A DNA stretch of 64,000 nucleotides, taken from assembly GCF_019112545.1 (NCBI RefSeq), contig NW_025064887.1, positions 72,103 to 136,102 on the forward strand, given 5' to 3'. Position 1 is the first letter of the stretch. Each line of letters starts with the position of its first letter. Positions 35,435 through 46,069 of this stretch are shown here, one piece after another. The translations under genes were made by a program, and so were the position numbers. This stretch comes from Guyanagaster necrorhizus. Its lineage: Eukaryota; Basidiomycota; Agaricomycetes; Agaricales; Physalacriaceae. Below the pieces are notes generated by a model. That model was not told where the DNA came from and did no database searches. It saw only the letters and a program-made list of their open reading frames with translations.

Positions 35435-38400
35435 TTAGGTGAGACCCCCCCCTCTTGAAAGGAGATGGCTGATCTGCTGGACCCATCCATTGGTTTGCAG
35501 ATTCATAAAGACATTGACCCATTGTTCTTTTGTTTGCGTCTTGCAGGATCTCGAACTGCAAGAGCATTAGGCCATTGTTAGGTTGTGTCGTTATGTCATG
35601 ACTTTCAATCTGCCGGAGGCTGCCTGTGGATCCATCATGTAGTGATGACATATTGCTTCTCATTGTATGTCCCATAGACGAATATGTTATCCTCCCGTTT
35701 TTGACCCTATTGATTCTGTGTTCGTAATCATGAATCGCTTCTTCCGTATTCATATATTTTTCGTTGACCCATTGGTTTGATTCTGGTCTGTAGCCCTTCC
35801 AGCTGACTAGGTAGTCAATGGTTGTTGTCATTCCTCCACCCTGTGCTTTAACTTGCTGTGTTTTATAGTTTAGAACTTCGTCGATTTCGTAGTGTTCTTC
35901 GTTGTCGATGAGTTCTGCCAGTGGCGGGGGCGGTCATTCTTGGTTTGGGAAGACTGGTGCGATATATGGGGTCAATAATGTTTCATTAAAAACATTATGG
36001 ATTTTCCAGGTTGCTGGGAGCTGCAACTTGTATGCAGATTTGCTGATTTTTGCAATGATTTTGAATGGGCCTGTCCGTTTGTCTGCCAGTTTTCATTTTG
36101 GTCTTGGCAGATGAAGGTTTGTTGTGTCTAGCCATACTTTGTTGTTGACTAAGTATTTGCATGTGGGTTGTTTGTGCTTGTCATACTGCTTTTTCATTGT
36201 TAAAGCAGCTTTGTCCAGGGCAGCCTTAGTTTCTTCATGGATCTTTGTCATTGTGGTTGCAAAGTCTGTTGAAGCTGGTGTTGTTGTATGAAGTCGCCCG
36301 GTTTGCGCAACTGGTGGGTTCCTTCCATAGTTGACAAAGAAAGGTGTTTTGCCTGTTGTGGAGTGGATTCTGTTATTGTGTTGGAATGCTGCTAGTGCTA
36401 GCCATTCTGTCCAGTCGCCTTGTCGATAACTGATGAAAAGTCATAAATACTTTTCAATTTCTTGGTTGGCCCATTCCGTTTGGCCATCTGTTTGGGGATG
36501 GTATGCTGTAGAAGCATTCTTTTTGATGTTGAGCAGTCGGTATAAATCATTCAGGAATTTAGATATGAATTGTGGTCCCCTGTCTGAAATTACGACTTGA
36601 GGCATGCTATACTTAGCATAGACCTCATCATGTAGTATCTTTGCCCATCCTTCAGATGTCAGTTCTGTGGAACAGGTGATCAGAATGATTGCCTTCAAGA
36701 AGCGATCAACGATAACAATAATAGCATCATAGCCATCACTTTCGGGAAGTCCGGTTATCATATCCACTGAGATGTGGGTCCATGGTGATGAAGGGACCTC
36801 ATTTGGATGCAGTGGTGCAGCTTTGGGTTGTGTTGAAGTCTTGCCTCATTGGCAAACTTCACAAGCCTTGATATACCGGGTGATATCATAGTCTATTTTG
36901 GGCTACCAGTATTCCCTCAGGACTAATTCCTTTGTTTTTGTGACTCTGGAATGTCCGGCTGTTGCGTGATCATGACATGTGGCAATGATGTCACCATGGA
37001 GCTTTTGATCCCTCGGGATGTATATTCGTCTGTCATAACGGATCAGTCCCCCTTCCTTCTTCAGCCCTCGCTCGTGGTTGAGTGATGGGGCGATTCTTTG
37101 ATTCCACTTGTGGGGGTCCCAGGTGATGCTCTTGATGCGTTTATGCATCTCTTCCTCTGTAGGCATGATCATCACCTGGAAGTGTTCTGGTCGTAGCAAA
37201 ACCACTTCTTTGTTGTTGTCTCCCTCTTGGTCATGATCTGCCCTGCGGCTGAGGAAGTCGGCCTTCTTGTTTGCTGCTCCGGCCTTGTGATGTAGTGTAT
37301 ATTCGTATTCTGATAGTTCCATGACCCATCTAGCTTGCCTGCGATTAAGTTTTTGGGGTTGTCGGAAGTATTGAAGATTCTGATGATCCGTCCAGATCTC
37401 AAAAGTATGGATTGCCCCAATGAGATAATGTCGCCACTCGGCAAGAGCGAGCATTATGGCAAGAAGTTCCTTGCCATAGATTTCATAATTGCACTCAGTT
37501 ATTGTGAGTGCCTTTGACATAAAGGCAACTGGTCGCCACTTGTTGTCCTGTTCCTGTGAGAGTATGGCCCCAATTGCACCTTCACTTGCATCTGCTTCTA
37601 CTTGGAACTTCCCATCCTGGCTGGGTATTGTCAGGATGACGTCTTCTGCTAGCCGGCATTTGAGATTATTGAATGCCTCCTGTTGGGAAATTCCCCAAGT
37701 CCATGGGGAATTTCCGGTCAGTTGTGTCATTGGTTGGACTATTTTGCTATAGTCCCGAATGAACCATCGGTAGAAGTTTGTGAATCCTAAGAAGGATTGT
37801 AGTTCCTTCTTTTTGGTCAGCTCCGGCCATTCCATGACTCCCGCTATCTTGACAGGGTCCATCCGAATGCTTCCTTTGCTGATGATGACTCTGAGGTATT
37901 CTGTTTCCAATACCTCAAATTTGCACTTTTCAGCTTTGAGAAAAAGTCGGTGTTTCCTCATTCATGATAGTACTTGTTGCACTATTATTCGGTGCTTCTC
38001 TTTAGCTTTTGTTATGATGAGAATGTCATCTAAATAGATTGTGACCTTTCCAGTGGCGATGAGGTCTTTAAAAATGTCGTTCATCATCCACTGGAATGTC
38101 ACTGGGGAGTTGGTTAGGCCGAAGAACATGACCATCAGTTCGAACAAACTGCAGTTTGTTCAAAAAGCGGCCTTCCATTCATTGCCTTCTTTGATCTATA
38201 CATTGTTATATCCCTACCGCACATTGAGTTTCGTGTAGTATTTGGCGCCTTGGAGTTTATCCATTAACTCCGCAATTAAAGGAAGTGGATAGCGATTCTT
38301 GATCGTCATCTCGTTTAACCTTCGATAATCTTGCACTGGATGGAGTTTCCTGTCCTTTTTCTTGACAAAAAAGAAGGGTGATGCCATCGGTGATTTTGAT

Positions 38401-39704
38401 GGCTGGATCCTTCCACTGGACAAGTTCTCCTCCAAGAATCTATCCAGTTCCTGTTGCTCGTTATTGCTAAGTGGATAACACTTGCAATCTAGGTTGGCAT
38501 TGGCGTTTGGAGTTAATTCGATGGTATGGTCCCAGGGTTTGGTATCGGGTAGTTCATTGAAACTTTCCTTTTTGAATAAATCCCGAAAATCACAGGCCCA
38601 TATGGGTACCATTTCATCAAATGTCTTCTCCTCTTTCTCGGCATTGGCTTTTGCCATGAGGTCATTAGCATGGTGCATCACACGAATGTTAATGGCCCTT
38701 TGAAGGTCTACGGCAAGAATGGTTTCTCCATCTTCCATTTCTTCATCCCATCAGTCCTCAGGGTCTTCATCTGAGAGTTCAAAGAGAATTTTCTGGCAAC
38801 AACATCAGGTGAAAATAATCTGTCTGGTTTTCCAATTGATTAGTGGATTGTGTCTGATTAGCCAATCATGACCGAGGAAGACCTCTCTGGTTCCTAGATC
38901 TGTTACTGCCAGGTCAATCCATTCTGAGTGATCACCGATAGTGAGCCTAAGCTCTACGTATTCGGTGATTGATCCTGCTTGGTTCTTTGTTCTGTCTGCA
39001 TTATAGATGGGTATTGGGGCCACTGTTGCCCATGTAGGTAACTGATGCTTGGTGACAAAAGCTCGATTGATGGAACTTCCTGTGCAGCCACTGTTGATCA
39101 GGACAGTGACTGCATGGGTAGATCGAGACATTAATGTCTCGATCTGTACCTTGGTCACTAGGTCCTGTCCTGAGGTTTTAGCTCGATGAATGAACTTTCA
39201 TGGTCCTCATAATTCATCGAGCCATTTAAGTGCTTGGCACCTCTCCACTTTTCACATTCCTGTGATCATATCATCGATCACTTCTTTGATGCAGGTCTTA
39301 TGTATCCAATTCTTGAGTATGGCCTTTGCTGCTATTTTATCCCTTGCATCTTTGATTGCTCACCAAGTCCATTCAGTATCGAATGGCTTGAGCCAAGTTA
39401 TGGGGTCCTCTACCTCTGTTCAGTCTGAAGGCAATTGAGTCTGTTTTAATTTTTTAGTTTGATGAACGGAAAATGAAAACGTACCTTTAGGGCTCTCTGC
39501 CCCTCTTTGGCCCTTCGTTGGCGCTTGAGTTATGGAAGTCGATTCCTTAGGCGATTTTGGTTTCTGAGTAATGAGGTCGGGTATATTCAAATGCATGCAT
39601 AATTTAGACATAGGTGATAATACTATAGAAGGTAAAATGTCAGTCTGTCTAGCAGATGGTGACCTGTTACTCATTCCTGTGGCCGAGGCAGTCGAATCGC
39701 TTAC
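35430..39704 (-). pseudogene. pol of C: protease to chromodomain, about a dozen stops
   Basis: One register throughout, -1 to gag. Protease VLINSG: the catalytic Asp codon is Asn at 39093-39095, explained by a CpG change (GAC to AAC). RT with [18 protein letters not shown] and intact YLDD (38025-38036). RNase H with QVEADASEGAIGAILSQEQ and TFEIWTDHQNLQYFRQPQK (37350-37650). HHCC finger near 36860-37000. Integrase core with VDMITGLP, ISDRGPQF and HPQTDGQTEWANQ in D-D35-E spacing (36441-36767). Chromodomain about 35725-35905. The tail after it is unlike A, B or D apart from GPADQPSP. Confidence 0.93.
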
Positions 39705-41600
39705 TGCTCAGCCCCATCTTTTACCTCCTCGGGTTTGTCGTCATCCCCGAGGTCCTGAGCTTCCTTCGTTAGCTCTACGATCTGTGCTCTAATGTTCTTC
39801 CGCATGCACTTGTTCTTCTTCTCCAGGCAGTTCTGCACCATGTGGCCTGGCTGGCCACAATTGAAGCACTTCCCCTCCTTCTTGAGGTGATCCATGTCGA
39901 TCTGCTTACCCTTTCTGGTACTTGGGCCCTTACCAGTTTGCTTTCCGTCGTTCTGGGAAGTTGGAGCTGAGCTGCTGGGCCTGGCAGACATGGTTGCATG
40001 GGAGGTGGAGGGCTTCGGGCCCTGTCTCTGGTACCTGTGCTGCCCCCACAGGTTTGTTGCCTCGGCCTTCTGTCATTGTCGTTCTTGCCACATCACAGTG
40101 ATTCAGGCCTTCCAATCATCGTAGCCGACTGGCATGCTGTGGCCAAGATCCGAGATGGTCTTCAAGTAATGAGGCGGTACTCCCAGCTTCATGTATTCGA
40201 CCATGCGTCCTGAGTCAGTGACGTCTTCCTGGATTCTGGCGAGCTTTCTGAGTTGCTCCAACTCGTCAAAGTAATCGGGCGCTGCTTTGTCGCCCATCTT
40301 GTATTCCTTCATCTTCAACTTGTGGACTTCTTGGACTGCTGGATCCATAAACTTGTCATAGATCATCTGCTTTAGTACCACCCAGGTGGGGTACCAATGA
40401 TGTTGTCATGTGGTTGACCAGAAGTTGGGGGTGAGGAGTACCCACCATACTTTTGCCTTTTCCTCGAAGTAGGTGATGGCATAATTTACCTTGTACATGT
40501 CGTGCAGGAAGTACGAGGCAAAAACCTGGAAGTATTGGTCACAGTCCATGAGAAAGCAGTCAATATCATCTGAAGCCCCTTTAAAAGAAAGGGGCTCCCT
40601 CCCAAGCATCGGTCTGATGTTTAGTATATGCACCTTCAGATTGAGAGGCGACATCAGATTTGGTGGTTCCCCTCCAGGGGGACCTGCCCAATCCATCAGA
40701 GGCCCTGGAAAGGAATGTAAAGACCTATCATCGGCGATGGGACTTCTTGGTGTCGGTGGCTCTTCCTTCTTGATGATCTGGCCATCCTTGATCATCCACC
40801 CCTGTGCTGTGGCCTCGGGGTTATCCCTTTTTTTGTCAGTTGGTGCTGATCTGGTTGCTTTGTCAGGGAGTGGCTGTCCCCCTAGTAATCGGCTTCCCGT
40901 GCTGGTCCAGGGATTTGGGTGATAAATTCTTGGCTGCGCATAGGACTGAGTCAGCCGAGATGCTGTACTACGGATGGCCGAGATGGCAAGCGAGTATCTT
41001 GACATCATAGTTCGAATTGATAACGCCGTGTTTGCTATCTTGGGCGGCATGACACTCGGCGTCCATGGCATTGGTGCCTCTTATTTGCCGAATCTTGATC
41101 GGTATAGTGGCATTGCCATCATCTGGTAATGTAAATATCGCTGATTGAAATTAAAAATAGCATGCTCAGTTACGGCATACTGTAAGATCTCTTCCCATTC
41201 AATGGGATCAGCAGCAGTGTACCTTCGTCTCAGGGACGATCTTAGCCAAAGATTGTCTCTCCATAACTTGGCTACCTGCTCCTGATACAACCAAATAAAA
41301 TCCTCCTCTCATGCCTCTCATTCTCATTGTTTCTTCTCCTGTTCTCAGTGCATGGTTATGCTGATGATGCTCCCCCATTCAAGGATAGGGTCTACTGCTC
41401 GGCCCTCTTGGCCCTCCTCTTCGGCCTCATCGTCCCCTTCGGCCTCCTTGTCGGTGGTCCCCTCGAGGAGGGAACTGCCATGCTGGCCTAAGATTTCTGG
41501 GATGGGTAGGTCCGGGCTGTGTACTTGACTCGGCGTCGTCGGATCCAGGTCGAGAAGTAGGCTCCCAGTCGGACTGCTGCTCTTCTTCTTCTGCTGGTGG
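39701..41600 (-). pseudogene. gag of C
   Basis: Acidic N-terminal stretch (EAEGDDEAEEEGQEG), ILQYAVTEHAIFNFNQRY, then the capsid-like part KGASDDIDCFLMDCDQYFQV and EEKAKVWWVLL (about 40440-40590), DYFDELEQLRKLARIQED and MVEYMKLGVPPHYL (40103-40381), and CCHC knuckle CFNCGQPGHMVQNC (about 39830-39875). Ends GAEQ-stop at 39701-39703. Best preserved gag in the window. The exact start cannot be read because its frame stays open upstream over ORF1. Would assemble the particle and package RNA. Confidence 0.85.
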
Positions 41601-42686
41601 CACCACTGCTCGGCGATACCGGTGGAAGTTTCTGTAAAACTGGGGGCAAAGGAAGAGGGTGGCAATTGGCCCATCGAGGACCCTTTTGAGGTCCCCGGTG
41701 GGGTCAATATGTTCATCGTTGCCTCCGATGGACCTGAGGTCCAATGGTATTCTATCTCCCCAGATGGAGATATCATCAGTTTTGGCAATGGTGTCTGTCC
41801 TGTATGATAACGGGTGGTTGTCATCAAGGAGTGCCAGCTCCCTGCAGTAGTAGTCATTGGCATGGATGGTCCTGGCTGGTCCAGTCCAGGGGTCGGGCTC
41901 ACTGATGGGAGTGGCCGATTCCCAGAATGGAGAGTCGGAAGTGCTGACTGCAGTATCGAGGTAGTTGGCAAGGGAGTGCAGGGTTGGCCATATTGAGTCT
42001 GGTACCACTGGATCACCCCTTGGTAGGCAGGTTGCCTCTCCTCGTTCCAGTCTACTGGCAGCTCTTGACACTGCTTGCCAGTATCGGACCTCATTTCTGT
42101 TGGTGTCATCAAAGAAGGGGTCGGAACTACTAACCCTTGTTTCCCTTCCACTGCTTCTTGTGCCTGGAGCCACCCGAATGGCATCCAGGGAGTCTCTAGC
42201 CCGGCACCCAATTCCAGACTGAGCGATGGTTGTTCTTGACGCAGTGATGCTGTGCTCAGAGGAGAGGACGGGGATGTTGGGTCAGGATTGTCAAAACCCT
42301 GTAGCCCAAGGGTTTCCAGGGTCTCAGATGATTGCTGACAGGAGTCTTGGAGGGTACTTGTGTGCTCGGTGCTGCTGCTCCTCTTCCCTAGAATGTTCTT
42401 GAGTCGAGCCCCTAGACCTGTCTTCTGTTTCTTCAGGGTGTCGGATAGAGTTTTGGACAGAGGGAGGGATGTCATGAAGGGGGAGATCTGGCATGATATT
42501 TCGGAGGATTGTATGAATGCACTGAAAATCTTGATAGTGTCAAATGGCCCAGATGGTAATTGATTAGTGTCCACAGCACAGCTGTATGATCACTAATAGA
42601 CCGATCAAGGTTCCTATGATAAAAGCCAAGAGTTCAAAGAACTCGTGTGTAAAGTTTGGATCAGACAGATTTAGAGCAGGGGGCAT
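41427..42686 (-). pseudogene. ORF1 of C, membrane-anchored protein upstream of gag
   Basis: ATG at 42686; residues 19-36 (42573-42632) give the helix LLAFIIGTLIGLLVIIQL followed by CC. Early stops are TAA and TGA at a Gln and an Arg position of sister copies. From 42173 the frame is open for 248 codons: FFDDTNRNEVRYWQAVSRAA, NDYYCRELALLDDNHPLSY, ATLFLCPQFYRNFHRYRRAV, ending at 41427. Length about 420 codons. No match to env, gag or any family I know. Another frame is open for 409 codons over the same DNA (41345-42574) but is probably antiphase to ORF1 and only joins gag at its end. Confidence 0.65.
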
Positions 42687-42728
42687 TCGGTTTCTCAGCA
42701 CAAATAGGCTTGAGAAAAGGAAGCGAGA

Positions 42729-42742
42729 AGTCTCGAACTAAT
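42729..42742 (-). promoter_or_regulatory. primer-binding region of C
   Basis: Sense TTAGTTCGAGACT one base from the LTR. Its reverse complement AGTCTCGAACTAA is identical, 13 of 13, to the LTR site at 42896-42908, although it differs at three positions from the A-type sequence. Confidence 0.7.
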
Positions 42743-43270
42743 TGTTAAGCCCAAATTCCATGTGACTAGAAACACATAATAAACTAACAGAATCTTGCAC
42801 TTCGGGTTATACTGTTAGAGTCCACTTGTGTGTGACTAGCATTGTGTTGTCAAGGTGTTTGCAGTTCGCTCGAGATAAGATGGTGAAGTAAAACTTTAGT
42901 TCGAGACTGGGGTGTTACAGCAAGAACTAAGCTACTTAAATACTGTTTAGCTATCACACTATAAATAACTGTTCACAAAAGATATTGTCTGCTGTAGAGC
43001 TGTTCCCCCTACTGTTGCCAGGTTCTCCACAAAGAGTTGTTGTCTTGCTGCAGAGCTGTGGTTGTGCACTGCAATTTGAGGACAAAAAGGGGATTGTCTC
43101 TCCCTTCACAGCTCATAGCAGTGTGACAGGAGAATGACTGACTTGGGCTGCTGAGCTAAGCGTTTCCACGGTCATAGGCACTAGCCTAAGTGCCCTGACT
43201 AAGCAAAGATAGGAGTCACTTTCGAGGAAAAAGAAAAGAAAATAGAAGAAAAATAGGAAAAATCGTAACA
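42743..43270 (-). repeat. 5' LTR of C, 528 bp
   Basis: TGTTAAGCCC...AATCGTAACA. Equal in length to the 3' LTR. Contains repeated ACAGC and CTTTTGTGAA-type motifs before the TATA box. Confidence 0.95.
42896..42942 (-). promoter_or_regulatory. core promoter and predicted transcript start of C
   Basis: Sense TATTTAAG at 42942-42935; AGTCTCGAACTAA starts 34 bases downstream at 42908. Same spacing as in G and solo LTR K. Transcription start is inferred. Confidence 0.55.
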
Positions 43271-46069
43271 CCAATATTCTTTCAAGACTAATTCCTTTGT
43301 TTTAGTGATCTCTGGGTGTCCAGCAGTTGAATGATCATGATAGGTGGCAATGATGTTGTCTCAGAGTCTCTGATCCCTTGGGATATAGATCTGCTCATCG
43401 TAGTGGATCATTCCTCCTTCTTTCTTTAGCCTCCACTTATAATTGAGTGATAAGGTGATCCTCTGATCCTATTTGTGGGAATCCCAAGTAGCACTCTTGA
43501 TCTGTTCATGTATCTCCTCTTCTGTTGGCATGATCATCGCCTGGAAGTGTTCTGGTCATAGTAATATGACCTCCTTGTTGTCATCTCTTCCTTGGTTGTG
43601 ATCTGCTCTGTGGCTGAGAAAATCAGCCTTCTTGTTAGCTGCACCAGCCTTATGGTGAAGCATATACTCATATTCAGATAATTCTGTGATCCATCTGGCT
43701 TGTCTGCAATTAAGCTTTTGGAATTGTCAGAAGTATTGTAGGTTTTGATGATCGGTCCAGATCTCAAAGGTGTGATTGGCTCCAATGAGATAATGCTGCT
43801 ATTTGGCAAGAGTGAGTATTATAGCTAGGAGTTCTTTGTCATAGATCTCATAGTTGTGCTCAGTTACCATGAGCATCTTTGACATAAAAGCAACAGGTCA
43901 CCATTTGCCATCTTGTTCCTGTGAGAGTACAGCTCCAATAGCACCTTCACTAGAGTTGGCCTCCACTCTGAACCTTCCATCCTAACTTGGTATGGCCAGG
44001 ATGATATCTTCAGCCAATTGGTGTTTAAGGTCATTAAATGCCATTTGTTGGGAAATTCTCCAAGTCCAGGGGGAATTCCTGGTCAATTGTGTTATAGGTC
44101 AGACTATCTTGCTGTAATCCTGGATAAACTATCAGTAGAAGTTTGTGAATCCAAGAAAGGATTGCAGTTCCTTCTTTTTGGTCAGTTCTGGCTATTCAGT
44201 TACTCCTGCCACTTTAATAGGGTCCATCCTGATGCTCTCTTCACTGATAATGACTCTAAGGTATTTGGTTTCCAATACCTCGAATTCACATTTCTCAGCC
44301 TTGAGAAAGAGTTGGTGCTTCCTCATCAGAGATAGTACTTGTCATACTATCCTTTGGTGCTCCTTCTTGGTTGTGGACATAATGAGAATGTCATCCAAGT
44401 AGATTGTTACCTTCCCCATGGCAATGAGATCTTTAAAGATATCATTCATCATCCACTGGAATGTGGCTGGTGAGTTGGTGAGTCTAAAAAATATAACTGT
44501 TAGTTCAAATAAACTGCGGTTAGTTTGAAAAGTGGCCTTCCACTCATCACCTTCTTTAATACACATATTGTTATACCCCTACCAAACATCCAGTTTGATG
44601 TAGTATTTAGCACCTCAGAGTTTGTCCATTAGTTTTACGATCAATGGAAGTGGATAGTGGTTCTTGATCATCATTTCATTGAGCTTCCGATAATCCTACA
44701 CTGGTTGGAGTTTCCCATCCTTCTTCTTGACAAAAAAGAAGGGCAATGCCATTGGTGATTTTGATGGTCAGATCCTTCCACTGAATAAGTTTTCTTCTGA
44801 AAACTTGTCCAGCTCTTGTTGTTTGTTATTGCTCAGTGGATAGCACTTGCAATCTAGGTTGGCATTTGCATTAGAAATCAATTCGATGGCATGGTCTCAG
44901 GGTTTTGCATCGGGTAGTTCATTGAAACTCTCTTTTTCAAATAAATCCCAATAGTTGCCTGCCTATTCAGGTACCATCTCCTCAAATGACTTTTCCTCTT
45001 TTTCAGCATTGGCTTTCACCATTAGGTCATTAGCATGATGTATCACTCGAATGCTGATGGTTCTTTGTAGGTCAACAGCAAGGATGGTCTCATCGTCTTC
45101 CATCTCTTCATTCCATCAGTCTTCGGGATCTTCATCTAGTAGTTCAAATGGAATCTTCCAGCAGTGGCATCAGGCAAAAATGATGCATCTGGTCTTCCAA
45201 TTAATTAGTGGATTGTGTCTGATTAGCCAATTGTGGCCAAGGAATATTTCCTTGGTCCCTAGTTTGGTTACTGCCAAGTTGATTCATTCTGAATAATCAC
45301 TAATAGTGAGCCTAAGCTCTATGTATTCAGTGATCGATCTAGCCTGATTCTTTGTTCCATCTGCATTATAGACTGAGATAGGTGCTGCTGTTATCTGGGT
45401 AGGCAATTAATGCTTGTTGATGAAAGCCTAATTGATGAAACTCCCTGTGCAGCTGCTATCGATCAGGGCAGTGACTGCATGGGTAGATCAGGACGTTAAC
45501 GTTTTGATCTAGGCCTTGGCCAATAAGTCTTGTTCTGGAGATTGGGAGCATTGAATGAATTTTCATGGTCCATGTAATTCATCAAGCCACTCCAAGGCTC
45601 GGCATCATTCTATGGCTCACATTCCAGTGATCATCTTGTCGATCACTTCTTTGGCTCAGGTCTTGTGTACCCAGTTCTTGAGTACTGCCTTTGCTGCTGC
45701 TTTGTTCTTAGCATTCCTGATAGCTCACCAAGTCCACTCAGTATCAAATGGTTTTAGCCAATTGATGGGGTTCTCTACCCCTGTTTGGCCCAAAGGCAGT
45801 TGAGTCTGTTTTATATTTTTAGCTTGATGAACTTTTAGTGATGATGCACCTTCAGGGCTCTCTGCTCTTCTTTGGCCCTTCATCGGCACTTGAGTCATTG
45901 AAGTTGGTTCCTTAGGTGATTCATGATGGTGAATAACAGAGTCAGATATATTCGAATGCATGCATAATTTAGACATAGGGGATGGTACTACAGAGAATAA
46001 AATATCAGTCTGTCCAGCAGTTTGTGACCCATTATTTGTTTCTTTGGCTGAGTCAGTGGAACCACTCAC
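43271..46069 (-). pseudogene. pol of B, 5' part: protease, RT, RNase H
   Basis: From 46069, directly at the gag stop and -1 to it. Linker with SPMSKLCMHSNI, protease ALIDSSCTGSF near 45470 (Gly of DSG changed), RT with NANANLDCKCYPLSNNKQQ, KCPFFF-type segment [15 protein letters not shown] and YLDD (44390-44401), RNase H with damaged motifs (about 43700-44000). C interrupts at the end of the HHCC region; the remaining integrase lies at 33419-34869. Many TAG/TGA stops, no register change. Confidence 0.88.

Larger units (their letters stand above)
34870..43270 (-). mobile_element. Ty3/gypsy chromovirus C, youngest dated copy, full length
   Basis: 8401 bp between CTAAT (34865-34869) and CCAAT (43271-43275); intact sisters read ccaat at this place, so one copy has a C-to-T change. 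Both LTRs are 528 bp and differ at 21 sites by hand count (20 transitions, one transversion, no indel). It sits in the integrase of B and is the innermost element of that nest. All regions are present, but every ORF has stops. Confidence 0.95.

Noticed and set aside
40810..41071. Frame reading FTLPDDGNATI in C and its match in A as coding
   Set aside because: Copy I shows the gag register continuing as RYLGYQIASL; the other frame is a conserved shadow.
41345..42574. Env-like gene
   Set aside because: ORF1 has one N-terminal helix but no fusion peptide, furin-like site or second membrane anchor, and lies 5' of gag, not after pol.
43534..43809. Alternative minus frames over RNase H (also 3816-4067, 37172-37444, 60341-60616)
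   Set aside because: They are out of register with pol, while the pol register gives the RNase H motifs.
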